From: Gorsachius magnificus
Lineage: Eukaryota; Chordata; Aves; Pelecaniformes; Ardeidae
Length of the DNA: 64,000 nt
NCBI GenBank assembly: GCA_034008185.1
Contig: CM067082.1
Location: forward strand, 103,783,311 to 103,847,310
Reading direction: 5' to 3'
Shown: positions 1-12,810 of the stretch, piece after piece
Position numbering within the stretch: the first letter of the stretch is position 1
How the letters are laid out: every line of letters starts with the position of its first letter
Made by a program: the position numbers and the translations under genes
The notes under the pieces: generated by a model
What the model saw: the letters and a program-made list of their open reading frames with translations, nothing else
The model's database searches: none
What the model was told of the DNA's origin: nothing

Positions 1-214
1 TGTTCAGGCAACTTTTACTATGAGCAGATGGAAACTAATAGCAGGGTTTACACAGTATGTCCCGCATACACAGGACTTAAAATTGCAAACCATTTTGCTG
101 TCGTCTAGTAGACAAGACTGATGAGGCACTGAGCTAATATGCCACCACCCCAGAAAGGCACTAGATGAGTCTTGGTGGGCCAAGGGCTGGCCTCCATCCT
201 TCCTTGCAACAATG

Positions 215-246
215 CTGAACCTTCATGTTGCTGAACCTTCATGTTG
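215..246. repeat. Two perfect tandem copies of a 16-bp unit
   Basis: The unit ctgaaccttcatgttg occurs at 215-230 and again at 231-246 without a mismatch. It is a small local duplication and no function is apparent. Confidence 0.9.
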
Positions 247-3200
247 CTCTTCCAAGTCCTTGTTTCTCCCTTATATTTTAATACCTTCTCAGGTCACAGT
301 TTTTCCTATGAAATTTCCTCAGTGTGCTGTCTGTCCCAGTCTCAACAAATTTGTCTCTGCCTGCTGTTTTATTTTCCATGCTTGGCACATCTTTAGCCAA
401 CGTGCTTTCTCACAGTGTCTCCTCATGTCTCAGCCGTTATCTCAGGAGCCTGAGCCTGAGTCGTGCAGCTGAGCTGTACCAAAACCAGCTCTCAGCTCAC
501 GTGCTGCTGCAGCCAGGAGTGGAGGATTGCAAACAGGCTCCTTGGAGCGACCCTGACTCCAGGCACACCTCTGCCAATTGCTATGAAATGCTGAAGACAG
601 GGATGTTTTTCTCACGTGAACGTAGGCGTAGCTAGGCGTCTTTGTGAAAGCAGAACCCAGCGCCTGACGCCTTAAATCATGATTTTTCTTCTCTGAGTGG
701 GAAGGGTAGGAGGTGAGACTGCTACCACCCACTTGTCTAGTAATAGTCTGGCATTTGGAGCATCTACTCTGCAAAGGGAGACATGGGGTTTGGGCCTCAA
801 ATCCCCATGAGAGCACTGTGACCACGAGGCTAGAGGGCAGTCAGTCTGCGGGCAGGGGCAGCAGCCATTCCTGGCTTTACAGCGGGCACCAGCCCACATG
901 GAGCTGCCCCAGCAGAGCTCAGGAATAGCTTTGCAGCAGCCCACACCCTGGCACGGCTCTCTACAGGGCTACCGTGGTGGCACAGGTGTCATGGCAAGGT
1001 CAGATGCAGAGCTGGACTTCAACCTGCCAGGTGGAGCCCCAGGCATCTCACCTCAGCTCTCCCTGCTGCCAGAAAGGTGGTGTAAGATGAAGTCAACCTC
1101 ATTCCAAATGTGAGGGGGTGTAACAAGAAAAAAAGGCTTTCCAGGAAGACTCCTATTCTTCCTTCCCAAAAACACCCGTATCTTTTAACCTTAGTTTTGG
1201 ATTTTAGAAGCATTTTAGCAGATACCGGCTAACAGGAAAAAGTTTCTTTTTTTGGCAGACGTGAAGAGAAGGATCAGAAGAAACTTGTTTCATGCTTGAT
1301 GTAAAGAAGCAGTGGCAGCTTCAAAGATTTGTTCATGGGTAGATACCAGCTATACTGAAATAATTAGCTTTGTGCGTATCACTGCTCTGACCCGTGCCTC
1401 CGCACTGTTTCTCGGCAGCCTCCTTGAGCTCCTTGTTGAGGTGCATCAGCTGCTGCACATCAGCTCTGGTGTAGCAGAACTATTGACACCTGCACTTATG
1501 CTACTAACACTCTTTTCTTTAATGCTCACCCACTGTTCTCTTAACCTTGATCAGAAATTCTTCCCTTGATGTTGAAGGGGATGTGACTGGATCTTTTGCT
1601 TCAAAAGAAAAGTAGGAGGGTACCTGAGAATACTGGTTTTGAGCGATGCTAGACTGAGGTGAAGAGAAATCAGTGCGCAGTGAAAACGTATTCACCACCA
1701 AGTCGTACTCATGTCTCTTCTGCAAATCCTTGCCCCATCCACTGAAAATCTCTATTCTAGTACAGCACCAAGGGGCCTGAGCCTTCAGTCTGCTCTCTGA
1801 CCCTGTTCCTCATTTTCCTTGGTATAACAGATTTTATTTTATCTCCCTGTTTTACAGGTACTCAGGGAATACAGAGAAGTATGTGCAGTCCATGACCTCC
1901 CTCTACAGAGCAATGCGTTCATTATTGATTTTACAGGATGTATTAGTTTAGAGGCATTTGTAGTTTTTTTTAAATTGAATTGATATGTAATAGTCATTAA
2001 TTCATTGGTGATTAAGATTTACTAAAAGCTTTCCTTCTAAAAGCATGGGTTTTAAGAGACAAGCAGTTAGAAGATGTCATTACCCTGTAGTTAGCTCTCT
2101 CATCTTGCTGCGCGCCGTTTCTGAGATACAACAGGGAGAAGAGTAGCAACGTGTGAACATTTCTCAATAACGTTTTGAAGAGGGGAAAGGGAAGGGAGAA
2201 GGTGTTAAAATTTAATTTGGATGATGTGTAACTTTAACTTTTACCAAGGCTGTCTCTGATAAAAGATGCAAAAAGCTGCAAAAAGCTGCTTCTAAAATAA
2301 GACTAGCATAACATTATTAGCTGAAGACTTTTTTTTTTTTCTCCCCACAGTGTGAGAAAAATCACTGTCTCGCATGCCAAGGACTAGGAAGCCTGCAACA
2401 GTTCTAGAGTTTGGTTCCTATAGTGACTGTTACAGCAACTGTTAGCATCCAAAGTGTCTTTTCGTCTAATGATTGAAATAGTTCAGAAAAACCTCTTTCC
2501 AGAGACAGTTGCTGGATGAGTGGAGTTTTTATTATCATGCATACATCTATAATAAGGTGATACAGATCAGAAATGGAGTCTGGGGAAGGGCCAAATAAAG
2601 TTTTGCTGTGATTTGGATGCGAAGGCTGTCGTGCCTCCAATCCCTGCTGTTTGCTTACAGCTCTTTCAAATGCTGCAGAGATATGGAAAAAAAAAAAAAA
2701 CTGGGAAAAAAATAAACAAACATGGAACACAATTTTTCAAATTTGCTGAAGAATACACTAGCCACAGCTAAACAACAATCTCTTAAGCCAGTCGGGCCAT
2801 TTATAGTTAGGACTGTTTTAATTGACTCCAGTTAATTGTGCTGCTTCCCCCTGCATCTGTCCAGGACACCTTTGGGATGAGTAATAATATCACTGAAGCC
2901 CTTGTTACTGTGTAAATTAAAGATTTTCTTCCTGCAGATAGAAACATATGTTGCAACTTTTCAGTGTGCTGCTCTTACTAATTTTAATGAGAGGAGTGGT
3001 GGGATTCCAAAAGCTCTGATGCAGAGCACAGGCATGAAATTCAGTTTGGGATTCCTTGGAACAATTTATGGGTTATAGTAAGAGAATTCAGGACCAATCT
3101 AGCTCAATGAAGAACAAACCATGTATTAAGAAAGAAGAGTGGAGAGATTTGAATAAGGCTCCTTGATAATCAAAAGCGAGGGGCATCTTCAGAAAGTCCG

Positions 3201-4107
3201 TAGGTTTAAAACCTGACTTTCCACTCCACGATTTAAAGCAGCAGATGCTACAATTTGACAGTCTCGTCAGGGGGTGCCTTTTTGAATTTTGGATTAACCC
3301 TTTGCTACGGTGTATGATTTTCATTATGAAAGTGCCTCCCCTGTGGCCAGAGGTCACATCATTCCCTGCAGACCCTGGCTTTTTAGGATGTGCCTGGTGG
3401 GTGTAGGGCTAGTAGCAACAGCTGGGCAGTGCTGCTCTCATGGGCTCTCTTCTGTATCCCTCCAAGCAGCCCCCTGGTTGCTCTAAACTGTTACTGCTTC
3501 CTTGAAAGCAGTGGGTGTCAAGACAAGAAGAACCTGCTGCAGGAGAGGAAGCTTCCAATCTCCATAGCCCAGCTCAAAGTGACTAGGAGGAAAAATCTAC
3601 TGGTAGTTGCAAAACGCTGTGTCAGATATTAAACCAGCACAATTAGTCCACAACGGTATACATACATCCGGCTTCTTGAGGAAAAACAAATCCTGTGACC
3701 TTCATAATAAAATAAATCTATTTATTATTTTGCACGTATATATATATTATCTTGCATTTCATGGCCTTTCTAAATTAGGGGCACACACAATCAGAATAGT
3801 TATGGCTAGTCATCTTTCTCCAAATTTTAAACATTTCAGGATTAGGATTACATATCTATCGCTACACCCCTTCTCCTAGCCCACATGATGTAAATGTGCA
3901 TTAGCACTAGGAATAAAAACAGAGAGCCTAGGTGATGTTGTAACGTGCTCATAATGGCATTATCAGCCAGTTCATGGGCAAAGAGTCGTTTATGGAATCA
4001 AATTGATGCCACGCAGCTCTTCCCTTTACAAGTGCCTAACTTGTGAGAGGAACTCGCCACTGGTGAGGCATTCCCCAAAGAAGGCAAGATTGTGGTGGAA
4101 TGGCTTT

Positions 4108-4124
4108 AAAAAAAAAAAAAAAAA
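4108..4124. repeat. Poly-A run leading into a purine-rich tract
   Basis: Seventeen consecutive A residues are followed by about 28 nearly pure purine bases (aaaga/aggaaa types). I see no CR1 or SINE body directly upstream, so this is a simple repeat rather than a retroposon tail. Confidence 0.85.
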
Positions 4125-4595
4125 GAAAGAAAAAAGGAAAAAGACAGAGATTAAGTGTCACAACATTAATTTCTATTATTATGCAAATGAAAGGTGTGAT
4201 TGTCTAGATTCTCCCTGTAAATAACTAGGAATATTGTAAATACATTTTATGGGAAGAGAAGAGGAGGGGTATGGAAAATCGCATGTGGAGGAATACACTT
4301 TTTAAGCAAAGAGGTTGGCTTTTCTTTCAGGAGAGATCCAAAGGATGTCCCACAAAAAGCCTTTTGTCCTTTTGCCTGACAGTTAAAAGGGGAGATGTTT
4401 CTGGTTTCGGCGTGTGACCTCTTGACTGAGAAGATAAAATGTGTCAAGCACATCTATGCCCAGATTTTGCAAAAGCAGTTTTCAGTGACCTCTGAATGCT
4501 GACCTCAGATAGACTAGGGGAGCCTGAATTTTGGCTAAGAGCAGTTGGTACTTTTCAGAAAAATTACATGCTTCTAAAGAGTCTTGGTTTGAGAG

Positions 4596-4599
<4 letters not shown>

Positions 4600-4627
<28 letters not shown>
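4600..4627. repeat. Poly-T run of 28 bases
   Basis: Twenty-eight uninterrupted T residues. On the opposite strand this would be a poly-A tail, but the sequence beyond it shows no SINE or processed-gene body that I recognise. It is likely to vary in length between individuals and assemblies. Confidence 0.9.
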
Positions 4628-7556
4628 ATCGTGTTATGGGAGTTTTTCCTACTTAGGTGGGAAAGCTCGGATGGTGGGAAAGCTCATATGTTTTCAGCAT
4701 GATTCTCCAAAAGTCATCTTCTGTACCATCCCCTGTTTTTAATTTAAAACCTGACACATCAGGATGAGGCCGACCAGAGCATGAGTATCCTATTCAGCAT
4801 TCGTTGCTCATGCTGGAACCGGTACAGTGTACACCGTCTATCAAGATACTGTTGCTGCCTAAATTATACAACTTAAAGCCAATTTCTTTGCGCAGCCCCT
4901 TTTGTGATGGGTCCAGGTTGGCAGTTACCTTCACCAGGGGAAGGAGCATCCCTGCAGCTCTGGCTGTGCAGAAACTCATTCCTGGATCTCAAGAAAGCTT
5001 GTCCTTCTCATCGCCCTAGTGTTTTCCCCAGGTTTGTATTTTATTGACACTACGACTGTGTAAAAAGTAAAAATGCCTGGTATTAACTAAGTGGTACCTA
5101 ATTACTCACTCCTCCCCCCACCTGCTAACCCTAAAGGATTTTGGATTCCTTCTCATGTCTTCTTATCTACCTGCGCAGCCTCAAAGCTGGAAAGATTTGC
5201 CCAAAGGCAGCAGTAATTCTAGGTATTCTCTCTCTATAATTTTTATTTTCTCTATTTGTAGCTCATTTCTCTAGTGCCTTCTTTTTCAGGGGAGAGGACT
5301 TGGAGGAGGAAAGGAACAGCACTGACACCCGTGTCCCATGGGTGCTACCCAGGGGTGAATTCCATACAGAAGCATGGCTGGTGCTTGTTCTGTGAGCAAG
5401 CTCTGCAGGCTCCTCATTAGTGCCGCTTTCCCACCTACGGCTCATTTGGGGGGGGCTCAGAGCCTGGGGTGTCGACCTAGCTGCTCGCTGATTGAAGTCA
5501 GTGCTAGGACAGACCTCCAGGGGAACAAAGCGAGGCCAGTGCCGAGGGGTGGATGCCTACCTGTATGTAGCTCTGTGAAGCCAGGCAGATTCAAATAATG
5601 AAGCAGAAATTGAGGGGCACCTTTCAGATAAAATGCTTCCCCGGGGATGGAACTCCTGTTCATGCCAGAATGTAAGTACAGGTTCAGTGCATGTTAGCAC
5701 GTTACTGACTGAGGGAGAGGTGCTAATCTGAAGTTATGGCAGTGAAGGAAAATGTAAAAAAAAATTTAAAAATCTATATTTGACTTTAATAATGAGAATT
5801 TTTACTTAAAAATAAATGCATAAGTCTTTAAATGTAGAGCATGCATGATTTTTAATTTCAGATGTTTATTAAAAATTTCTTCTGCACCAGATTTTTACAG
5901 AGTTTGGCACCACATTTATTTTATGAAAATATTTTTTCTTTTGACGTGTATTTCCCACCGTGTTCCTTACTTTCCTTATCTCATGATTCTGACAGGCAGC
6001 TCTCCACTCTGTGACCCACATCCAAAGAGCAGCGAGACCTACAGAAACTGCCCTGATAATTTAGCTCGTCTTTTACTGCCCATTATACACTGACCAAAAC
6101 GGCAAGTAGAGTACCAAGCCCTAGTTTGTAAAAGGCGGTTTAAAATTCAGGTCCTGTATGCCTGAAATCATTTAACTTTTCATGTTGCTTTCCCACGACT
6201 GCTACTCTGTTTGTCTTGACTGGCATTGAATTCGGGTCCGTACATTCTGCCTCCCCAAATCCGCAATTACAGTGTGATTTCAACTCCCAGGGCTGTCCTG
6301 CAGCTTCACTTGAATGATCTTCATTTCCCACTACAATTTACCACTGCCGTGACTACTAAAGGGGTGTGCTTATGATGGAGATGTCTTTTCATCAGCCATG
6401 TCAGGTGTGTGAGTTGTGAGTCTCCATATGCTGCTGTTTGTAGAGCTCTGTGAGGTGAAGGTCGTGGTGTTACTCCGAAGCAGCTCACATCTATATTGTA
6501 ATTTTCATTGCAGTGGAGATGGCTAAAAGACACCTGCCAATTTTTTTCTCTCATTGATACTGTAAAATTGGCTCCTATCGACCAGCATCTCCTAATTTTT
6601 TTGCTTTACATGAATGAAGAGTTCTCAGAAAAGCAGAAATGCGTGACGAGAAACCATGCTGTTGATGAGTCAGAAGAGATGGAGATTTCTTCTTTTTCTG
6701 ACTCACATTTTGGGTGAACAGGGATCGTCACCTGGCAAAAGCGGTGACACAGCAGTAGTGGTAATACTTACCTTCTCCCTTCCCCTTAGAGATTTTACAT
6801 TCAAAAATCACCACTCTGTTAGGAGTATTCTTCTATGAATGACTGATCATCCCTGCTATTCAAGAGTGAAACTGAAGTGAAATCTTATTTTAAAATAACA
6901 ACAAATAAACAGTAACACAGCAAATATAAGGAGAAAACAAGCAGGGCAAATTGCAGTAAATGATTCTTCATTTTTAAACGTCCTCTATTTCAGACTAAGG
7001 TATCAGCAACACAGAGAAAGAAATTTGCTTTAAAATATGTCTTAACAGGGAAGTTACCTCTTGAGAGAGATTAACTATAAGTGTTGTATGTGACAGATAG
7101 GGAGATCAGCCTGATCATTTGCTGATAATTACTTTCCAAAATCTAGCTGGTGGAGAGCAACAGGCGCACTGATAAACCAGCCAGTGAAAAAAAAAAAAAC
7201 CCACAACATTTCTGGATCTTGTCCAAGGCCCTTAAATGGGGAAAAGCCAGCACAGGTCAAAAGACTGAGGAGGAAGAGAGCGGCTGTGTGACTGAGCCCA
7301 CGCGTCTTTGTGCTTCTCATCTACGAGCATGAAAAAGCATTTTCGGGCTTGGTGGTGAGGGATCTACTATCATTACATCAGACAGCTGGGGACAAAAAGG
7401 CATGGGAGGGTGTCTCCCTGCCCCTAATAGCCCAAACCCAGGAACATACTCTGCTGGTGATACGCACTACCTCAGTTACTCTTTGGTGATGAAAACGCAC
7501 GAGTAATTGAAGTTAAGACCACCTCTTTTCATGATTTTTTTTTTTTTTATTATTAG

Positions 7557-7676
7557 TGTGGCGTGATTGGTTTGGAATCAGATGGCAAACTGGCCAGAAA
7601 GAAAAACCCTGAAGAAGATGTGAAAAGTTACTTCAAAGAATTTGGGAGCCCTGTGCACACTGGGATTTTGTTTTGA
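7557..7676 (+). other. Exon-like segment, 39 codons then stop (uncertain)
   Basis: A long T-rich tract (7534-7548) is followed by attattag, which has the shape of a 3' splice site ending at 7556. The frame starting at 7557 is open for 39 codons and ends in TGA at 7674-7676. The peptide is well mixed and charged, with a stretch reading GKLARKKNPEEDVKSYFKEF. I do not recognise it and see no polyadenylation signal close downstream. It could be the last exon of an upstream gene, a relic, or chance, since an open frame of this length is common by chance. Confidence 0.2.
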
Positions 7677-8879
7677 TCTTTCACCAGCCTAACAAGAGAC
7701 TGCCTGCAATCTTTTGGATAAAATGGTTTCCTTGGTTGCTGTAATGTGTTTTCTTTGTTTTTCTGCTTTTGTTTTATATTTTTTTTTCTTTTTAAAAGAT
7801 TCTTATGTGAGAGTTAAGTAAGCACCTACCTTTATATAGGTCACAATTTCAACATAAACATCGTTACTGCTGCAGTTGGTAGGTTAAATCTGCTTCCTAA
7901 TATTGCAGGGAAATGTGTCATGCAGGTCTGGGGCTGGATGGACGTCAGAAATACAAGGCCCCTGGAAACATAGCTGGGCTTACAAGGCGTAGGAGACATT
8001 TTCTTTTGGCAGGTACAAGACCTTCTGGCCTGTGTTTTGTACCAATCTGAAAAATCAATAGAAAGTATTAGACAGAACAGCTCCCTATAGAAGAATATAG
8101 GGGCAGGCCCAGAGCCTGGAGCTTCAGAGCTTTGCTTTCTACTGCTTTGTGGTGTTTGCCACCAGGTTTCTATTTTCTGGGTCAGGAAACTCTGTGCTTG
8201 GACAAACAGCAGAAATAACCTCCAGAAATGAATTTGGGGCCACAGTATCTAGGAAGGCTGACTTTGCTAACCTGGAGTGACCAGTGCTGAGCAATTCTGT
8301 ACTTGGAAGACTTTGGGGTTGCTTGAGTGTCAAGGGAGGATGGAGAGTTTTATTGCAACCATCCTCTAGTTCTGACTGCAAGTTGTAGTTTCGGGAATGG
8401 GATCAAAAACCTGAAACCTGTCTGGAGCCGCTGTTGGCTGCTACACGGAGAGAGGAGTGAGGGATGGATAGGAGGAGGATGCCGAAAGCAGCGGGATGGC
8501 AAGTCAACATGCGCCGCTTGCCTTCAGCAGTGCGAGCACTCTGAGCCCAAGCCAGCTGCCGGCCATGCCAGCAAGCCCCGGTTGGGCCCAGATAGAGGTG
8601 CGGGACCCTGAACCACAGCACCCAACTATCGTGCTGCCGCCCCCAAACCAGGGCAAAAGGCATCAAAGGAGTGTGGAAACCAGGAGAGACTCGAACTCGA
8701 TGGAAATTTCTCAGGAAATAAGGGGGTGTCCGGCACTCTCCAGCTGTACGAGGGGGGCTTGTGCCATGGACATGGCCATCAGCCGCTGCAGCACTGGCGG
8801 CTCCTGGAAACCTTCACTCCCGTTCTCTCTCTTGATGTTTTCTATTATCTAGAGGAATTGCCCCATCTCCAGGAGAAGA
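7677..8879. other. Intergenic sequence directly upstream of the AMPH CpG island
   Basis: GC content rises gradually toward 8.9 kb. Several overlapping frames of 70-118 codons start at non-ATG codons and resemble no family I know. I see no repeat element. Proximal regulatory sequence of AMPH may lie here, but I can point to no specific site. Confidence 0.5.
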
Positions 8880-9760
8880 CGACGACGCTCGCCCTGCGGG
8901 GGGCCCGACAGCCGCCTCCCCTGGGGGCCGGGCGGGGGGGGGTGTCCCCGCGGCTCACCTGAGGCGGCGGCGGCGGCCCCGCCTCTCCCCGCTGTGTCTT
9001 TAAGGCCCTCCTCCTCCTCCTCGCCCTCCCTCGTCGCCGCCGCTCGCCGCTGCCGGGCTCTGCCTCGCCCGCCTTTCCCCCCCTCACCCTCCCCATACCC
9101 GCCGCCAGCCATGGCCGACATGAAGACGGGCATCTTCGCCAAAAACGTCCAGAAACGCCTCAACCGCGCCCAGGAGAAGGTGCGCAGCGGGCGGGAAGCG
9201 GGGGGGGGGGGGGAATTGGGGGGACAGAGAGAGAGAGAGACAGGGGGTAGCGGCCTGCCCGGTGTCCCCGAGGTGAGGTGTCCCCGCTCGCCCCCCGCAC
9301 CCGCCGCCGCGGCTTCCCCGCTCCCTGCCCGCGGGGCTGCCGCCTTACGTAACCGCCCCGCTTCACCGCGGCAGCCGCCCCCCGCCCGGCCCTGCCGCTG
9401 CCCCCCGCGGCCCCGCGGCGGGCCGCTCGCTCCCCTCGGGGACGCGGCGGTGCCGGCGTCCACCTGCCGCAGGCCGGAGCGAGCCGCCGCTTCCTCGCCC
9501 TTCAAGCGGAGCGGGTCTCCCCTCCCCGCGCGGGTAGGCCGAGGGGCTGCGCACCGCACGGCGGCGGGGTGGCCGGGCTGCCGCTCCGGCCCGGGCGGGG
9601 AAATAAAGGTTTGCCTCGCCTCACCGCCCGCCGGCGGCCCTCCTAAGAGGATTGCATTTCCTTTAATATCTGCGCCGGCTCATCCCCGCTGAAGCCATCC
9701 CTCCCGCCTGGGCAGCTGGGGCAGCCGGCCGCGGCGGTCTGACAGAACCCCCCCGCTCCC
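8880..9760 (+). promoter_or_regulatory. CpG island and presumptive AMPH promoter / 5' UTR
   Basis: This stretch is extremely GC-rich and full of CG dinucleotides, unlike the AT-rich sequence on both sides. It contains a GC box of the Sp1 type (ggccccgcctc, 8975-8985), (CGG)n and CT-rich runs upstream of the AMPH start codon, and several G-runs downstream of the exon. There is no convincing TATA box; tctttaagg at 8997-9005 is only weakly similar. This is the usual layout of a broad CpG-island promoter. The exact transcription start cannot be read from sequence, but the 5' UTR must end at 9110. Confidence 0.85.
9111..9179 (+). CDS. AMPH: Amphiphysin, coding exon 1 (N-terminal helix of the BAR domain)
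   Basis: The 23 codons begin MADMKTGIFAKNVQK and end in AQEK. As I remember human amphiphysin, the only difference is methionine for isoleucine at residue 4. BIN1, the paralogue, starts differently (MAEMGSKGV...), so AMPH is the better match. In the family this segment is helix H0 of the N-BAR domain, which inserts into curved membranes. The whole protein binds dynamin and clathrin adaptors through downstream regions and acts in endocytosis and synaptic vesicle recycling. The start codon has a good context (G at -3 and G at +4). The exon ends in AAG directly before GTGCGC, a canonical donor at 9180. The open frame continues past the donor for about 170 codons only because the island is GC-rich; that part is intron. 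Confidence 0.95.
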
Positions 9761-12700
9761 GCCCCTCCGTGCGAGAGAAACCGGCGGGGGGGCCGGGAGC
9801 GCTCGGTGCAAGGCCCATGCCTTCATTAGCGGCTGCTTCGGTTTTGGGGAGCTTCTCAAAATGTCGTGAGGCTGGTCGAAATGTTGTGCGGCTGGTGGCG
9901 TCTTGCTGCTTAGAAAAGGGGGTGCCGGTTCACTGCATTAGTGTAGCCTGGAAATGAAGCACCGGCAAAGTCGGGGAGAATTTCCAGGAGTTTCTGATAA
10001 AAGATGAGGGGCATTGTTTATTTTGTTCAGCCTCGCTAATAGAAGCCGATAGGTATATATGTTCCGCACAAGTAACTCCTGTTTAGCTGCGGGGTGCCTC
10101 GGAACAGGACCATGGATACCGACGTTAAACCAAGCGGAAAAGCATTTGTGTGTGACCATACACAGCGTCCGGATCGGCTGTTTGCACGGTTGGTTATAAA
10201 GCTGTTCTCTGCTTGAATTTGGGAGGCACGGTTGCCAGCGAGCGCTGCAAGTCCTCTCTTCTGAGGGCTAATAAAACCTTTACACCCCTCTAGCATGTAT
10301 CCTGTGTCGTTACATGTTCTATGTAATAGGGCTCTGGAGAATTCAAAGAGATTTATTTTATGACCACTATTTCTCATACTTCGCTGCCTGTAAATCCCCG
10401 TTTCCTTTTCGCCATATGCTGAACTCTGTGGAGCTCTAAGGGAATAAAAATTGCAACAATTAATATGGAGAAAAGTCTCATATGTAATCATGTCATTATT
10501 TAAGAATCTAATATTTGAGGCTGTCACAGGCAAATGGTGGACTTTCCCTTTCAAATACTCCTATCTAGCTCACAAGGTCACAAAGTACTAGGCTTTTCAA
10601 TACCGAAGTCATGAAGTATTTCCATTCCTGCAGGTTTGGACTGCAACTCTTTTAGAGTAAGCCACGTAATATACTCTTTAATAGCTTGAAGAGATCTGAT
10701 GACTCTACAGTATGAGTTGAGCTGGAGTTGCTAGTTGGAGTAGAAGCCTAAAAATATTACTTGTGTCCTTGTGTCTTTGTTAGTGTTGTTACAATTAACT
10801 GTCTAGTAAAGCATTGGTGTAAGTCTTAAAACCGATGTACTGCTTCCAGCTGTGTCTGTTCAAGCACGGGAGGTGTTGTTTGCAGAAATGTGTGGGCATA
10901 CCAGAGCACACCTTAATCTGAGTGCCTGAGGTCCTGGTGTCGTGGCAAAGATGGCTCATGCGCCAGGCCTGGGGTGTCCGTGTCAAGCCCGATGGACACC
11001 TTGGGTGCAAACCGTGGATGCTGGTGGGGCTCTGATGGCTGGGCTGCTGTTCTACCTTTGCTGGGGTGATCAGCCACACTAGGAAGGGAAAAACTTGTCT
11101 GGTTTGACCTGCATGTATTGCAATTGGGGGGGTCTGGCAATTTTGGCCTCGTTATGGCATCTGTGGTTGTTGTTTCTTATGTCAATGGGTCTAAAGATTG
11201 CTTAGTTACAGGGAATAAGAGCTGTTAGGGGCCTGACCTAGGTCACACTACCTTGTACCGGTGTATCCTCGTTTCCTTCTTCATGGCATGCACATGTAGT
11301 TACTCCGCGAGCTGTGCGCATCTGTTCCCTTGTGCCTACGCTTTTGGTTAGGTTTGAGTTCCTTTATGGTTATACAATGTAAAATCCTTCTTTTTTTTTT
11401 TTTCTAAAACTTAAAAAGGCCCCCAAATGGGAGTGATACAGAATGATTGGTTTTTTGTTTGTTTTCTTTGGGTACTTGATGACAAGAAGTGTATCTAGGA
11501 GTTAAAAGTCTGATTTCTGATGGTGTGAATAGGATGGCATTGTGACAGGTGTTTAATATCACACTGGCTTAGAGAGATTTGAAATACATTCAGAGTTGGT
11601 TTATCTTGTTGCTTATATTGGATTTGGGCACCTTCAGTTTACTTAATGTGTCCTTACGGTCAATTGTGTTTATAAAGCATTTATACATAGTTTTCTATTA
11701 TGTGTTATGGATGTAACATATGTGTTAAAAACATGGAGCGGCTGTAAAACATACTTTCATCTATGGAAATGATTTTTCTAATAATGCTATCATTATCTTC
11801 AGTTACTTGCAGTCTAAGAAGTTTCAGTTGTATGGTGTAGGTAGTGCATATGCCCATATACATGTGTGTCTAGTCACTATATGACAAAAGCTAAATAACT
11901 GATGTGAAAACATCTCGTATTGTGCAAATCTATCTGTCTTGCATTAGAAGTGTTAAATCTGAGAGTTATATGAATGTATCCTTTGATGCTATTTTCATAG
12001 TTTAAACAAAAGCAATCATCCATCTGTGATAGAGCAGACTTGATAACATAAATAATATTGTTTTTTCTTACAAGATTCCAGAAATATTTAGATTACACTG
12101 TGGAAATGGGTGAGGTAATGTGCCAATGGCTTGATATGGCAAATGACATTAAAAAAATAGTGTAAGGCTGAAGAAAGTAAGAAATCACGCGCTTATTCAT
12201 GAACTGAAGTGCTAATAAGGGGAAGAAGGCAGTTGTCCAAAATGGGCTGTACTAGGCTAGTACTCAAAACAAAACGTGATTTTAAACAACCAGAAATAAT
12301 AATTGGCTGCTCAATTTTTCACATCCTCCAGAAGACTGTACTTTTGGTGGTAGCACATGTGCCCTGGCACTCTGATTTTGAATCAGTGAGTGTCCCGTGT
12401 ACCTAATTACGCTGCTCTTCACTACATTTCCTCAATGACTTTTTTCCCCCCAAAATTTGGGAAGCTTGTACACGCTGAGCTTGCAGCATCTGCTGGAAGT
12501 TGCCAAGAGTCAGCTGAAGAATCTGGATTAAAGTTTTAAAAGCATCAGAGCAATGTAGGAGCCTACATCCCAGTCATAAAAGCAAATGAAACACTGTCGT
12601 GCTTAAAATGTCTGTTTATACTGAAACCTGAACAGATGTATTGGTAACTGAGGCTGGCTGAGTCAGTTCTGAGGACAAGATTACTTGGATGAAAAGGCTG

Positions 12701-12810
12701 AGTTTGTATCCCTAGGTTCCTCTGGAAATTTGAATTTAAGCTGCTAACCCAACTTATAACACTAGTTAACTCCTTGTCCTCCCATTTGTAACTCAAGACC
12801 GCTAAGTGCA
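9761..12810. other. Intronic unique sequence after the CpG island
   Basis: GC content falls to the AT-rich background by about 10.5 kb. I see no repeat element and no convincing coding region. A minus-strand frame of 172 codons at 10036-10554 resembles no protein that I know. Intronic enhancers would be expected near a promoter, but none can be pinned down by eye. Confidence 0.5.

Larger units (their letters stand above)
1..7556. other. Intergenic region upstream of AMPH, no recognised gene
   Basis: I see no coding region that I can support here. Open frames are short, scattered over all frames, and match no family I know. The stretch holds simple repeats (listed separately) and otherwise AT-rich unique DNA. 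In mammals the neighbour upstream of AMPH is VPS41, from general knowledge, but I recognise none of its coding sequence. Distal regulatory elements cannot be judged by eye. Confidence 0.6.

Noticed and set aside
4600..4627. Poly-T run as the tail of a minus-strand retroposon
   Set aside because: No SINE or processed-gene body was recognised next to it, and avian CR1s end in octamer repeats rather than poly-A.
8685..8705. tRNA gene suggested by a gactcgaactcgat segment
   Set aside because: No matching A box, acceptor stem or cloverleaf could be formed around it.
8849..9559. A 236-codon minus-strand frame opposite AMPH exon 1
   Set aside because: Composition is almost entirely G, R, A and P, as expected from reading CpG-island DNA. 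No domain is recognisable.
8994..9692. A 232-codon frame covering the AMPH start and extending far beyond it
   Set aside because: It begins at a GTG, includes the true exon in frame and continues only because the GC-rich island lacks stops. The donor at 9180 and the family match end the coding part at 9179.
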